Counted from the first letter of the stretch, positions 52,301 through 60,319 are shown. The stretch is 64,000 nucleotides of DNA from Verrucomicrobiota bacterium (GCA_016235595.1 JACRJX010000048.1:62001-126000); one strand, 5' to 3'. Made by a program: numbers and translations. The notes: a model not told the origin generated them from the sequence alone.

Positions 52301-53051
52301 AACGCGCGCCTATACCACGCCGGTGCCGCTGAGCGACGGGACGCTGTTGTGCGCGACGACATTGAAGACACCCGATCGCAAGAAAGTGGATCTCGGCCTT
52401 TACCGGCTCGACCCGCGCACGGGCAAACTGGATCTCATCTACAACGATCCTGCCACCGCCGACTACGAGGCGCGCCCGATCATTGCGCGCCGGCCACCGC
52501 CGATGAGGGCGGATTCCGTGAGCCGCGACGCCTACAGCGGACGATTCTTCTGCGCGAGTGTGTTCAACTCCCGGGAAAAGGAAGTAGCACAGCGCGGCCG
52601 GCTGGTGCGGCTGATCGAAGGCGTGCCGGTCGTGGGCCGGCACGAGACACACACGGGCGGCCAGCCTGTCTGGAAGAACCACGGCGGCACCTTCGCTCGC
52701 GTGCTCGGCACGGCCCCTCTCGCTCCCGACGGCTCGTTCTATGTGGAACTTCCCGCCGACCGGCTCGTGCACCTGCAGGTTCTTGATAGCGACCGGCGCG
52801 TGATCAACAACCAGTTGACGTGGATCTATGCGCGACCCGGCGAGATCAAGTCGTGCGTCGGCTGCCACGAAGACCCACATACCGCGACCCGCGGCAGCCA
52901 GCCGTTGGCGTTGCGCGGCGGCCCGCTGTCGTTCCTGCCGAAGGGCGGCGAGTTCTCCTATCGCGCCAAGGCGTGGTTCAAAGGCAGCCTGCCGCCCGAG
53001 ATCGAAGAACGCACGCGCACCGTCCATGCGGTGAACCTGCTGGCGCGATGA
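49329..53051 (+). CDS. Secreted HEAT/discoidin/propeller mosaic protein with one CxxCH haem motif (HZS-alpha-like C-terminus)
   Basis: 1240 residues from ATG 49329, with a signal peptide (1-18). Domains in order: HEAT repeats (about 35-120, LADASAEVRRQAAMSLGWCG), a discoidin/F5-8C domain (about 165-300, from EVLIDGDLEPGYW to TFREIEINGQ), a second HEAT array (about 300-680), and a PD40/TolB-like propeller (about 760-1080, ISWDAKQVIFTRREKD and LPDGRIVCASTRTGIRDEYH). The end carries one haem c motif, SCVGCHEDPHT, near residue 1177. The last part resembles the hydrazine-synthase-alpha middle domain found in many PVC proteins. It is probably periplasmic or surface-bound. One haem without a recognisable catalytic domain suggests electron transfer or a structural role. 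Start 49317 (TTG) is less likely. Confidence 0.75.
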   Translation: MLTHVLSLWMCAAVLGAAELPSLGPYDRQVAEHVAKLADASPHARLRAAEALGFLRAYCAEAALVARLADASAEVRRQAAMSLGWCGGRATVAPLLEKLDDPDWLTRQAAHVALTNLTGMEFPFNALAPDAERQRQAQVWRDWWKKAPANRPPPDVLALLAGPKVNMPQWLVTASSVYHGPLEVLIDGDLEPGYWQTKNVKPPQWCQLDLGAPTEVRQVTVHQYAAGYCMTDYEVSTSLDGRKFERVVRCKEKSPVALAVNFPPRKARFVRITSFASERKIYPTTFREIEINGQRAKPVDTALAWPRERGVRALGALGGKGATEAIIATLGPSPATASALRPMVRAGIRAVGRLGEGAGRDWLIGLLENPMWARNAAEALGDVGDRRAVGPLLTAYARFAKRLDEKYPAEVPADDDMKFPSEDRMLETPYWIAHALCRLPLDDPRDRARLRELAPLIMANLPGDHDTFMLYQPETCHLLTRHLLEKAGMRQESAEQAFARLGQSRRVANPEPAYVWPKFDVRRVSPWLPCVCTEREDLTRLLPLLQHTNGWVRINAAKAIGWLGDARAIAPLAETLSAAKSEGDYGWSKTWKEEEFNDPCPRWREALLRALGLLKATKHVGLIAKVLDDEGSVLEVRHAAAEALADIGDNEALAVLRRTAAAHPFGTVRQVARDVLLAREIEPELTKNETVANGSESRSDVATGQPCIFGTNFNALLFIKGNNDLPNTPQTVEQADRWRQTYAVTDEGPSYRPGDNFFVLSPPRPDGQVTPLTHFKDGWVGEPEISWDAKQVIFTRREKDSLWWHVWRMNIDGSGLQQLTHGPYHHVGPAFLPDGRIVCASTRTGIRDEYHGYTCTALHVMNPDGSDLHPIATNIGRDNEPALLPDGRLVFSRLEVFYSRNKTELTLHAAFPDGTHDVVLYGPERRKFWRALDHGIKGPDDGQESPLTHRVLRVTQPQPMPDGRIVVSTQGGLTLIGPRRDAEELISPDFKTRAYTTPVPLSDGTLLCATTLKTPDRKKVDLGLYRLDPRTGKLDLIYNDPATADYEARPIIARRPPPMRADSVSRDAYSGRFFCASVFNSREKEVAQRGRLVRLIEGVPVVGRHETHTGGQPVWKNHGGTFARVLGTAPLAPDGSFYVELPADRLVHLQVLDSDRRVINNQLTWIYARPGEIKSCVGCHEDPHTATRGSQPLALRGGPLSFLPKGGEFSYRAKAWFKGSLPPEIEERTRTVHAVNLLAR

Positions 53052-53195
53052 ATGGCAGGTTCGTGCGATTGGGGACGCGTAATGCGTGACTCACGCTGAG
53101 GTTTGCGGTATGAGAACGATATTCGTGAGCAATCGACAGCGGATTCAGGATTGTCAACAACACCCGTTACGCGATACGCATCACCAACCACAGAC

Positions 53196-54734
53196 ATGAA
53201 AATCGTCACCGCTGAACAAATGCGCGAGCTGGATCGGCGCACCATCGAAGAAGGACACGTGCCGGGGCTGGAGCTGATGGAACGCGCGGGCGTCGGCGTT
53301 TTCAATGTCGCACAAACGATGACCGTGGCGCGCGAGCACGGCGTAGCGCTATTTGTCGGCAAGGGCAACAACGGCGGCGACGCGGTCGTCGCAGCGGAAC
53401 ATTTCTTCAAAGCCGGCCGCGGTTGGGGGCCGATGACGGTCGTGCTCACTTCCAATCCCAATGAGTTCTCCGCTGACGCGTTGTACTACTGGAAGAAGCT
53501 CGCACAACTCCGGCCGCGGATCATCCACCTCGACCCGCGTCAGAAGGAACTGGTGGCCGAGATGCTTGCGGGCTGCGGGTTGATCGTGGACGGCCTGCTC
53601 GGCACCGGATCAAGTGGCGAACCGCGCAGCCCGATACGCGAGGCGATTGAAGTGATCAATGCCGCCAAGCGACCGACGCTGGCAATTGATATCCCATCAG
53701 GCCTCGATGCCAACACGGGCCAGTGTGCCAGCGTGTGTGTCCGTGCTGACGTGACGGCAACCATCGGTTTGCCCAAGAGCGGACTGCTCCAGCAGAGCGC
53801 CATCGACAATGTCGGCCGGCTCGCCATCGTGGACATCGGCATTCCGGGGAAGTTCACCGCTACACTGCCGCCAGGCCGCGATTATTTCATGCTCGATGAC
53901 GCGCGCACGCTGCTGCCGGTCCGCCGCCCGAGCGCGCACAAGGGAGACTTCGGCCATTTGCTGATGGTGGCTGGATCGGAAGGTTACAGCGGCGCGGCAG
54001 TGCTTTGCAGCCAGGCCGCGATGCGCAGCGGCGTCGGGCTGGTGACGCTCGCCGCCCCGCGCGCCGTCTGGCCTGTGATCGCTTCGCAATGTCGCGAGGT
54101 GATGCCCAAGCCATTCGACTCCGCCGAGGCCGGCCCCGAAGCGCTTGCGCCGCTGCTGGAGAAATGCGATGCGCTCGCCATCGGTCCCGGTTTGGGCCAA
54201 TCGGAAGCCACTGAGGCGGTCGTCACGTGGTTGCTCCAGCACTGCGACAAACCGATGGTGATCGACGCCGATGCGCTCAACGTGCTCGCCAACAAGACCC
54301 ACCAGCTTCGCGACGCGCGCGGTCCGGTGATCATCACGCCACATCCCGGCGAGATGGGCCGGCTGACCGGCACGAGCACCCAGGAAGTTCAGAGCGACCG
54401 TTGGGGTTGCGCGAAGCGGTTTGCCGCCGAGACGAAAGTCGTCGTTGTCCTCAAAGGCGCGCGCACGGTCGTCACCAATCCCGCGGGCGACATCACCGTC
54501 AACTCCACCGGCAATCCCGGCATGGCCAGTGGCGGCGTCGGTGACGTGCTCACCGGAGTGATGGGCGCGCTGCTGGCGCAAAAGTTCCCGCCGTTTGATG
54601 CCGCGCGACTGGGCGTCTGGCTGCACGGGTTTGCCGGCGATATCGCCACGCTGGAAATCGGCGAGGAAGCGTTGATCGCCTCGGACGTGATCGCACACCT
54701 CGGCGCCGCTTTCCGCCGCTTGCGGCAGCTCTAG
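53196..54734 (+). CDS. nnr: Bifunctional NAD(P)H-hydrate epimerase / ADP-dependent NAD(P)H-hydrate dehydratase
   Basis: 512 residues from ATG 53196. The epimerase (YjeF N-terminal) domain spans about 1-215, with FVGKGNNGGDAVVAAEHFF, GLLGTGSSGEPRSPI and the catalytic-strand word IDIPSGLDANTG. The dehydratase (ribokinase-like) domain follows: SAHKGDFGHLLMVAGSEGYS, LAIGPGLGQSE, VIDADALNVLA, ITPHPGEMGRLTG, VVLKGARTVV and GNPGMASGGVGDVLTGVMGA. It repairs damaged NADHX and NADPHX in the cytosol and is a house-keeping enzyme. It marks the end of the sulfatase-associated stretch. The frame extends to 53103, but similarity begins at 53196. Confidence 0.95.
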   Translation: MKIVTAEQMRELDRRTIEEGHVPGLELMERAGVGVFNVAQTMTVAREHGVALFVGKGNNGGDAVVAAEHFFKAGRGWGPMTVVLTSNPNEFSADALYYWKKLAQLRPRIIHLDPRQKELVAEMLAGCGLIVDGLLGTGSSGEPRSPIREAIEVINAAKRPTLAIDIPSGLDANTGQCASVCVRADVTATIGLPKSGLLQQSAIDNVGRLAIVDIGIPGKFTATLPPGRDYFMLDDARTLLPVRRPSAHKGDFGHLLMVAGSEGYSGAAVLCSQAAMRSGVGLVTLAAPRAVWPVIASQCREVMPKPFDSAEAGPEALAPLLEKCDALAIGPGLGQSEATEAVVTWLLQHCDKPMVIDADALNVLANKTHQLRDARGPVIITPHPGEMGRLTGTSTQEVQSDRWGCAKRFAAETKVVVVLKGARTVVTNPAGDITVNSTGNPGMASGGVGDVLTGVMGALLAQKFPPFDAARLGVWLHGFAGDIATLEIGEEALIASDVIAHLGAAFRRLRQL

Positions 54735-54751
54735 TGACTGCTGCGCCCACC

Positions 54752-54780
54752 TTGACGCGCTGCCGCAGCCAAACTAGTTT
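54752..54780 (+). promoter_or_regulatory. Putative sigma-70 promoter for the SelW-like selenoprotein gene
   Basis: TTGACG, a 17-bp spacer and TAGTTT, 23 bp before the selenoprotein ATG and just after the nnr stop. A good GGAGA ribosome site at 54795-54799 lies 4 bp before the ATG. The gene therefore has its own expression signals. Confidence 0.5.
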
Positions 54781-54803
54781 TGGGTGTAACCCACGGAGAA
54801 ATC

Positions 54804-55043
54804 ATGTCAGTCAAAGTCGAGATACAGTATTGCTACCAGTGAAACTACGAGCCCAAAGCCGTCAGTTTGACGGCACGCCTGCTCGAAGAGTTCAAGCCCG
54901 ACATCCAATCGCTCACGCTCGTTCCCGGCACGGGAGGTGTCTTTGAAGTTAGCGTGAACGGCGGGAAGATCTACTCCAAGCTGCAAACCGGACAGTTCCC
55001 GGACCCCGAAGACATCGTCAAAGCCGTTCGCGCCATGCTGTAG
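54804..55043 (+). CDS. SelW-like (Rdx family) selenoprotein, in-frame UGA read as selenocysteine
   Basis: Read through the TGA at 54840-54842, the frame gives a 79-residue protein ending at a TAG. It starts MSVKVEIQYCYQ, then Sec, then NYEPKAVSLTARLLEEF. The rest contains LVPGTGGVFEVSVNG and KIYSKLQTGQFPDPEDIVKA. This is the complete SelW/Rdx thioredoxin-like fold: first strand, redox Cys10-x-x-Sec13, GTGGVFEV strand and SK-x-TG-x-FPDP signature. In relatives the UGA position is Cys or Sec. A hairpin fitting the bacterial SECIS rules follows (54858-54874), and a GGAGA ribosome site precedes the ATG. If UGA were a stop, only 12 residues would be made. A sequencing error (TGC or TGT to TGA) is the main alternative. 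No selA, selB or selC is in the window. Confidence 0.85.
54858..54874 (+). promoter_or_regulatory. Putative bacterial SECIS hairpin
   Basis: GCCGTCA, loop GTT, TGACGGC: a perfect 7-bp stem. The loop begins 22 nt after the UGA, within the 16-37 nt window described for bacterial SECIS elements, is 3 nt long and starts with the required G. It lies inside the coding sequence, as bacterial SECIS elements do. Confidence 0.7.
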
Positions 55044-55083
55044 ACCCGCCGGTGCGCCGGCTGCGACATGGGGAGGGTTCCAC

Positions 55084-55111
55084 TTGCGAGTTCGTGTTTT
55101 CGTTGTAAGTT
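55084..55111 (+). promoter_or_regulatory. Putative promoter of the superoxide dismutase gene
   Basis: TTGCGA, a 16-bp spacer and TAAGTT, ending 44 bp before the ATG at 55156. An AAGGAG ribosome site lies in between. Confidence 0.4.
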
Positions 55112-55155
55112 GCGCCCATCTAAACAACGAGAACTCAATAAGGAGATCCACAACC

Positions 55156-55875
55156 ATGATGACACGCCGCGATGCCCTGAAGAAGGGCGCACTTCTCACT
55201 GCAGCAACCGCCCTGCCCTGGCTGCTGCGCAACCAGGTCCAGGCGGCCGACGCCGCGCCAGCCGGACCGTTCAAGCTGCCACCGCTGCCGTATGCGTTCG
55301 ATGCGCTCGAACCGCACATCGATGCCCGAACGATGGAAATCCATCACGACAAACATCACCAGACCTACGTCAACAATGCAAACAAGGCGGTGGCCGGCCA
55401 TCCGGAGCTGTGTCGAAAGACGATCGAGGAACTCATCCGCGATCTGCGCTCCGTGCCCGAAGACATCCGCAAGGCGGTGCAGAACAGCGGCGGCGGCCAC
55501 GCCAACCATGCCTTCTTCTGGCAGTGCTTGAAGAAAAACGAGGGCGGCAGACCCGTGGGTGAGTTGGGCAAGGCCATCGAAAAGAAGTGGGGCAGCTTCG
55601 ACAGCTTCAAAGCCGAGTTCACCAAGGCAGCCGTCGGCCAGTTCGGCAGCGGCTGGGCGTGGCTGACGCTCAACGGCAGGGAGCTTGCCATCGAGCAGTC
55701 CTCGAATCAGGACAGCCCGCTCTCCCAAGGCCGGACACCGCTGCTGACGATTGATGTGTGGGAACACGCTTACTACCTCAAGTATCAGAATCGCCGGCCG
55801 GATTATGTCGCTGCGTTCCACAACGTGATCAACTGGGATTTCGTCTCGGAACGCTACGCGAGACTGGCAAGCTGA
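55156..55875 (+). CDS. Fe/Mn superoxide dismutase with Tat signal
   Basis: 239 residues from ATG 55156, behind AAGGAG. It opens with a twin-arginine signal (TRRDALKKGALLTAATALPW), so it is exported folded with its metal. The mature enzyme starts FKLPPLPYAFDALEPHID. Metal ligands are the histidine in MEIHHDKHHQTYV, the histidine in GGGHANHAFFWQCL, and Asp and His in DVWEHAYYLKYQNRRPDYV. GQFGSGWAWL is also typical. It converts superoxide to hydrogen peroxide and oxygen in the periplasm. Metal choice (Fe or Mn) cannot be fixed by eye. It sits 112 bp behind the selenoprotein gene, giving two redox-defence genes in a row. The upstream GTG/TTG-type extension to 55084 would hide the Tat motif and was rejected. 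Confidence 0.94.
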   Translation: MMTRRDALKKGALLTAATALPWLLRNQVQAADAAPAGPFKLPPLPYAFDALEPHIDARTMEIHHDKHHQTYVNNANKAVAGHPELCRKTIEELIRDLRSVPEDIRKAVQNSGGGHANHAFFWQCLKKNEGGRPVGELGKAIEKKWGSFDSFKAEFTKAAVGQFGSGWAWLTLNGRELAIEQSSNQDSPLSQGRTPLLTIDVWEHAYYLKYQNRRPDYVAAFHNVINWDFVSERYARLAS

Positions 55876-55892
55876 GCGCCGGATCGCGGCGC
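55876..55892. terminator. GC-rich hairpin between convergent genes
   Basis: GCGCCG, loop GATCG, CGGCGC: a 6-bp perfect stem in the 22 bp between the convergent dismutase and ABC-transporter stops. There is no U-tract on either side, so intrinsic termination is uncertain; it may protect 3' ends or act in both directions. Confidence 0.35.
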
Positions 55893-55897
55893 AGTGT

Positions 55898-57754
55898 TCA
55901 GGCTGGATCGATCGCTGATAGCATGCCTTGGCGTTGAGCCATGGCGGCGAAGGCGCCACGCTTTTGCAGAAGATCTGTGAAGGTGCCTTCCTCGATGATG
56001 CGTCCCCGATCGAGCACGATGATGCGGTCGCAGGCTGTCAGTGTGGAGAGGCGGTGCGCGATGGTAACAACCGTCCGGTTCTCCGCAAACCGATCGATCG
56101 CGGCCTGAACTTCGCCTTCCGACTGGGAATCGAGCGAGGCAGTGGCTTCGTCGAGCAGAAGGATGGGTGCGTTGCGGACAAACGCGCGGGCGATGGAGAG
56201 CCTTTGACGCTGCCCGCCGGAGAGCGTGACGCCGCGTTCGCCGATGCGCGAGTCGTAGCCATGGGGCAGTTGCATGATGAACGAGTGAGCGTCGGCCATT
56301 CGGGCGGCCTGCTCCACCTCGGCACGGGTGGCGCCGCGCCTTCCGCAGGCGATGTTCTCGGCCACCGTCAGATCGAACAGGACGACTTCCTGGCTGACCA
56401 GTGCCATTTGCGCACGCAGATCGGCGCCGGCGATTCCCCTGAGATCGATGCCATCCATCGTGACGCGGCCATGCGTCGGGTCATAGAAACGGAAGAGAAG
56501 ATTGATCAGCGTGCTCTTGCCGCAGCCGCTTTCACCGGCGATGCCGAGCTTGAAGCCACGCGGGATGTCGAGGTTGATGTTATGCAGAACCATCTGTTTG
56601 CCGTAGGAGAAGCTTACATCTTCGAAACGGAGACTGGTGGTAAAATGCGGGAGATGTTTCGGTTGAGGAGGTTCCTTGACGGTGGGTTGTTCCTGGAAAA
56701 TGTGCATGAGGCGGTCGACGCTGACACTCGACTCGCTGAGCATGATGTTGAGTGCGGCAAGCCTCTTTACGGGCTGGTAGAGGAGCAAAGTGCTCATCAA
56801 GAAAGCGGAGGTATTCGAAAGGGTCTGACCCGTGTAGATGATCCACAATACGATCACACCCACACCGAACATGGAGATTGTCTCGATGACAGGATGGCCC
56901 ATTCCGCGGGCCTGCACGCCCTTCATGCCGTGATGCACCAGTTGGTCTGAAAGACGGCAGAACCGGTTGACCTGTTCTCCTTCCAGCGAGAAGGCCTTCA
57001 CCACGCGGATGCCGGTGAATGCTTCCACCAACATGCTGGCTTGGGAGATGCTCGCGCTGACCAGACCTTGGGATGCCCGCCGCGCCTTCTTGCTCAACAA
57101 CCGCATGGGAATGATGGCGATGGAGAAGAAGGTCATGACTGCCAGTGCCAGTTTCCAATCGATCAAGCACATCGCGGTGCACAAGGTAACGATCGTGGTC
57201 GGATCCTTGACCGCGTCGGACAATCCATTCGAAAGGCAGTTCCTCAGAACGGTGGCGTCACCATGGATGCGCGTGATCAAGTCGCCCATGGTGGATCGGT
57301 GAAAGTAGTCCAGCGACAGGGTGTTGAGCTTCTTGAGGACCGCAGTGCGCAGGTTGTTGAGCATGCGTTCACCGGCCCACATCAAACAATAGCCGCTGAG
57401 ATACCCTACCGCACCGCGCAGAAACACCGGCAGCGGGAGCAACAACAGACCGCCGAGGACTTGTCTCCAGTCCAGCGGGCGGCCCTTCAAAGGCAGCCAG
57501 GGATCCAGAATCTCATCGGCAACGGCCTTCGTCTTCGCCGCCCATTCAGATGTAATACCCGGCATGGACGTCGTTGCAGCCAGAGGGCTTGCAGCATCGG
57601 GCACGAGGCGATCGAGCACCGTCTTGGTCGCCCAGACGAAAACACCGTTGGAAAGCCCAAAAACAGCCGCAAGCAGCATGCCCATGAACATTCGCTGTTT
57701 GTATGGCCGCAGATAGGGCCACCCAAACCGCAGGACATTGATTATCTTTTCCAT
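55898..57754 (-). CDS. ABC transporter, fused permease and ATPase (MsbA/ABCB-like exporter)
   Basis: 618 residues from ATG 57754. An N-terminal six-helix exporter domain (about 15-330, with RPYKQRMFMGMLLAAVFG and the DYFHRSTMGDLITRIHGDA loop typical of type I exporters) is followed by the nucleotide-binding domain. This has Walker A GESGCGKST, Q-loop VSQEVVLFDLT, signature LSGGQRQR, Walker B ILLLDEATASLD and switch His in IAHRLST. The architecture fits lipid A/lipid or peptide half-transporters that work as homodimers. Its substrate is unknown; the neighbouring capsule genes make a lipid or glycolipid plausible. The frame stays open upstream to 58072, but that part is Arg/Pro-rich and looks non-coding. 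Confidence 0.93.
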   Translation of the reverse strand: MEKIINVLRFGWPYLRPYKQRMFMGMLLAAVFGLSNGVFVWATKTVLDRLVPDAASPLAATTSMPGITSEWAAKTKAVADEILDPWLPLKGRPLDWRQVLGGLLLLPLPVFLRGAVGYLSGYCLMWAGERMLNNLRTAVLKKLNTLSLDYFHRSTMGDLITRIHGDATVLRNCLSNGLSDAVKDPTTIVTLCTAMCLIDWKLALAVMTFFSIAIIPMRLLSKKARRASQGLVSASISQASMLVEAFTGIRVVKAFSLEGEQVNRFCRLSDQLVHHGMKGVQARGMGHPVIETISMFGVGVIVLWIIYTGQTLSNTSAFLMSTLLLYQPVKRLAALNIMLSESSVSVDRLMHIFQEQPTVKEPPQPKHLPHFTTSLRFEDVSFSYGKQMVLHNINLDIPRGFKLGIAGESGCGKSTLINLLFRFYDPTHGRVTMDGIDLRGIAGADLRAQMALVSQEVVLFDLTVAENIACGRRGATRAEVEQAARMADAHSFIMQLPHGYDSRIGERGVTLSGGQRQRLSIARAFVRNAPILLLDEATASLDSQSEGEVQAAIDRFAENRTVVTIAHRLSTLTACDRIIVLDRGRIIEEGTFTDLLQKRGAFAAMAQRQGMLSAIDPA

Positions 57755-58191
57755 TGCGCTGGAAGGATGATGCGGGCCCCGGGAACAGGAGTCAATCTCC
57801 GCTTCGTGCCTTGAGTTCTCCGGTCTGGCTGGCGCCTCGCTGGTAAATCGCCCAGGCCGATCCTGCTGACGGCGCGGGACTGGCCGTCTCTGAACAGGTT
57901 GCGCGTCCTGTCTGAAAGAGCATCCCAACAACACGCGCGGACCCGGGTTTCTTCCTCGCGCAGGTGACTCCCGTGCCAGTCCCCGTCCCTCCTGCTGAAG
58001 GCGAGAGGCGGAAGAGAATCTGCATTTTCCTGTTTGTTTTGAATGAACCGCGAACAAACGCGGGGCAGGCAAGGCCGTTTCTTACCTTGATATTTTATGG
58101 GTCCTGGGCTAAGCAGATACGCGTCGTGATATTAACCATAAAGGGTCAGATTGTTCTGCGTTCCTGAGCGCGGCCATAGCTGATTGTCATT
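57755..58191. other. 437-bp intergenic region between divergent genes
   Basis: It separates the minus-strand ABC transporter from the plus-strand BY-kinase gene. The part from about 58060 to 58190 is clearly more AT-rich than its surroundings and holds a promoter candidate (58087-58115). The remainder shows no convincing gene, tRNA or terminator; the open frame it contains on the minus strand is compositionally unlike a protein. Confidence 0.5.
58087..58115 (+). promoter_or_regulatory. Putative promoter of the exopolysaccharide operon
   Basis: TTGATA, a 17-bp spacer and TAAGCA in an AT-rich stretch, leaving a leader of about 70 nt before ATG 58192. Confidence 0.4.
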
Positions 58192-60294
58192 ATGCCGGAA
58201 GAGACAAAGATACATTTCCTGGATTATTGGCGCGTCATCAAGCTGCGCAAGGCAATCATTCTCAGCGTTTTCCTGCTGGTGTTGCTGACGGCGGCGGCGG
58301 TGACGTTTTCGCTGCCGCGCATTTACTACGCCAACGTGCGCATGAAGATCGAGCGCGAGAAGGTGACGGTTCAGATTTTTGACGCGCAGGCGTCGGGCGG
58401 TTACGACCCGATTTTCCAGATGGACCAGGTGGAAATCATGCGGTCGCAGAAGATTGGCTATCGCGCGGTGACCAAGGAACAGTTGGTCGCCAAGTGGCAG
58501 ATTGGCGGGCCGGAGAACATGGCCAAGGAACAGGCGTTTCAGATTCTCCGAGGTCGTCTCAACGTTTTGCCGGTGCGCAATTCCAGCCTGGTCGAGTTGG
58601 GGGTTTACTCCACCGATCCGGTGGAAGCCGCGGACCTCGCGAATTCCATCTCGCTCATTTACCGCGACAGTCGTCTGGAAGAGCCTACCATCCAGATCGA
58701 AATGGGCCTTGAGAAACTGCGTGAAGAATACAACGCCCAACAGAAATTGGTGGAGGCCGCGCAACAGAAGGTCAACGAACTCCGCAAGGACCTCGATCTG
58801 GATGTGATCGGCAATCGTTCCCGGCTGAACGACGAAACCATCCAGCGTCTTCATGGAGACCGCAGCACGGCCATGATCCAGATGTTGGTGGAGAAGACAC
58901 GCAACGACCAGATCCAGAAACTGACCAACGCGGAATTGAAGCGCGCGTCGCCGTCCATTATCGGAGACTTGACCATTGCCAATCTTCAGAACGCGTTGCA
59001 GTCGGCGGAACTCCAGTTGGTCAAACTGTTGCAGACTTACGGTCCGGAACACCCCATCGTCAAAGATGCGGTTGCCACCCAGAAGAAACTGGACGAACAA
59101 CTCGAAGAGGCCATCAACGTCATGCGCAAGGGACTGGTCATCTCCTATGAGGTGAACCGGGCAAAAGTGGAGGCGATGGAGAGTGAACTGCGCACCGCCC
59201 ACGCCACGTCCATTGAGCGGGAGCCAACCAAGTACATCCCGTTTGACAACGCGCAGAAGGAACTGGAATTCCAGGTCACCATGCGTGACGCGGTCAAGAC
59301 GCGCGTCAATCAGGAGACCATCAGCCTCAAAGTGCCGCGCACGGCGGTGGAAATCATTGATCAGGCCCGGCCGCCCACCGCCCCCGTCAAGCCGAACGTG
59401 CCGCTTTACCTCGGTCTGGCCGCCATTGCCGGCCTCGTGCTGGGCGTGATGCTGGCGTTCTTCATCGAGTATCTCGACACCAGCGTGAAGACCATTGACG
59501 ATGTCGAACGTTACCTGGGACTGCCCGTGCTGGGTGTCATTCCGCAAAACATCGAGATGCTCTCCACCGTCGGCCAGGACTCGCCACACGCCGAAGCGTA
59601 TCGCGTGCTGCGCGCCAACATCGAGTTTGGCAAGAAGGATCCGCAGGCCAACAGCATCACGGTCGTCAGTGCTGGCGCCGGCGAGGGCAAGACCACCACG
59701 CTCTTCAATCTGGCGGTGGTGTGCGCTCAAAACGGCGATAAAGTGCTGTGTGTGGACTCAGACATGCGGCGGCCGACCCTCCACAAGCGGTTTGGCCTTT
59801 CCAACGAGGTCGGCCTGACCGACGTGTTGATGAACGACGTGAAGGTGGAGGATTGCATCCAGACCACCAACGTGCCGAATCTCTACTTCCTGCCCAGCGG
59901 CAAACTGCCCAAGATTGCCATCGGCATTCTCAAGTCCCAGAAGATGCGCGACCTGATCCAGGACCTGAAGATGCGCTACGACCTCGTGTTGTTTGACAGC
60001 CCGCCGATCATGGGTGTCAGCGACGCCAGCGTGCTGGCCAGTGAGGTGGATTTTGCCGTCTTGGTCATCCAGTATCGCAAGTATCCGCGCGCGATGCCCG
60101 CTCGCGCCAAACAAGCGGTCGAAAATGTCGGCGGTCGTCTGATTGGTGTGGTGCTCAATTCCATCGTCATGAGTCACGATGAGAGCTACTACTACTACAA
60201 CGCCTACTACGACCATTACTCGCGTTCCGAAGAAGCCCATCCGGAAGAAACGGAAAAGACTCCGGAGGATTCCGAGACCAAGGGCACTTATTAA
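58192..60294 (+). CDS. Polysaccharide chain-length / tyrosine autokinase protein (Wzc-like BY-kinase)
   Basis: 700 residues. Wzz-type N-terminus with a membrane helix at about 21-41 (AIILSVFLLVLLTAAAV), a long coiled-coil periplasmic part (about 180-330), and a second helix near 403-425 (LYLGLAAIAGLVLGVMLAFF). The cytoplasmic BY-kinase domain has Walker A SAGAGEGKTTT (about 492-502), Walker A' VLCVDSDMRRP and Walker B LVLFDSPPIMG. The C-terminal tail has a tyrosine cluster (ESYYYYNAYYDHY), the expected autophosphorylation region. It controls export length of a capsule or exopolysaccharide with the Wza-like protein encoded 25 bp downstream. An intact kinase and tyrosine tail suggest it is active. 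Confidence 0.94.
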   Translation: MPEETKIHFLDYWRVIKLRKAIILSVFLLVLLTAAAVTFSLPRIYYANVRMKIEREKVTVQIFDAQASGGYDPIFQMDQVEIMRSQKIGYRAVTKEQLVAKWQIGGPENMAKEQAFQILRGRLNVLPVRNSSLVELGVYSTDPVEAADLANSISLIYRDSRLEEPTIQIEMGLEKLREEYNAQQKLVEAAQQKVNELRKDLDLDVIGNRSRLNDETIQRLHGDRSTAMIQMLVEKTRNDQIQKLTNAELKRASPSIIGDLTIANLQNALQSAELQLVKLLQTYGPEHPIVKDAVATQKKLDEQLEEAINVMRKGLVISYEVNRAKVEAMESELRTAHATSIEREPTKYIPFDNAQKELEFQVTMRDAVKTRVNQETISLKVPRTAVEIIDQARPPTAPVKPNVPLYLGLAAIAGLVLGVMLAFFIEYLDTSVKTIDDVERYLGLPVLGVIPQNIEMLSTVGQDSPHAEAYRVLRANIEFGKKDPQANSITVVSAGAGEGKTTTLFNLAVVCAQNGDKVLCVDSDMRRPTLHKRFGLSNEVGLTDVLMNDVKVEDCIQTTNVPNLYFLPSGKLPKIAIGILKSQKMRDLIQDLKMRYDLVLFDSPPIMGVSDASVLASEVDFAVLVIQYRKYPRAMPARAKQAVENVGGRLIGVVLNSIVMSHDESYYYYNAYYDHYSRSEEAHPEETEKTPEDSETKGTY

Positions 60295-60319
60295 CCTGTT
60301 GTTTGATTCGCTGTTGACG

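Noticed and set aside
54804..54842. 12-residue peptide ending at the TGA (treating UGA as stop)
   Set aside because: Conservation of the SelW fold continues unbroken through the TGA for 66 more codons, and a SECIS-like hairpin follows.
57755..58072. N-terminal extension of the ABC transporter
   Set aside because: Arg/Pro/Gly-rich, no transporter similarity, no ribosome site; ATG 57754 begins a normal exporter.
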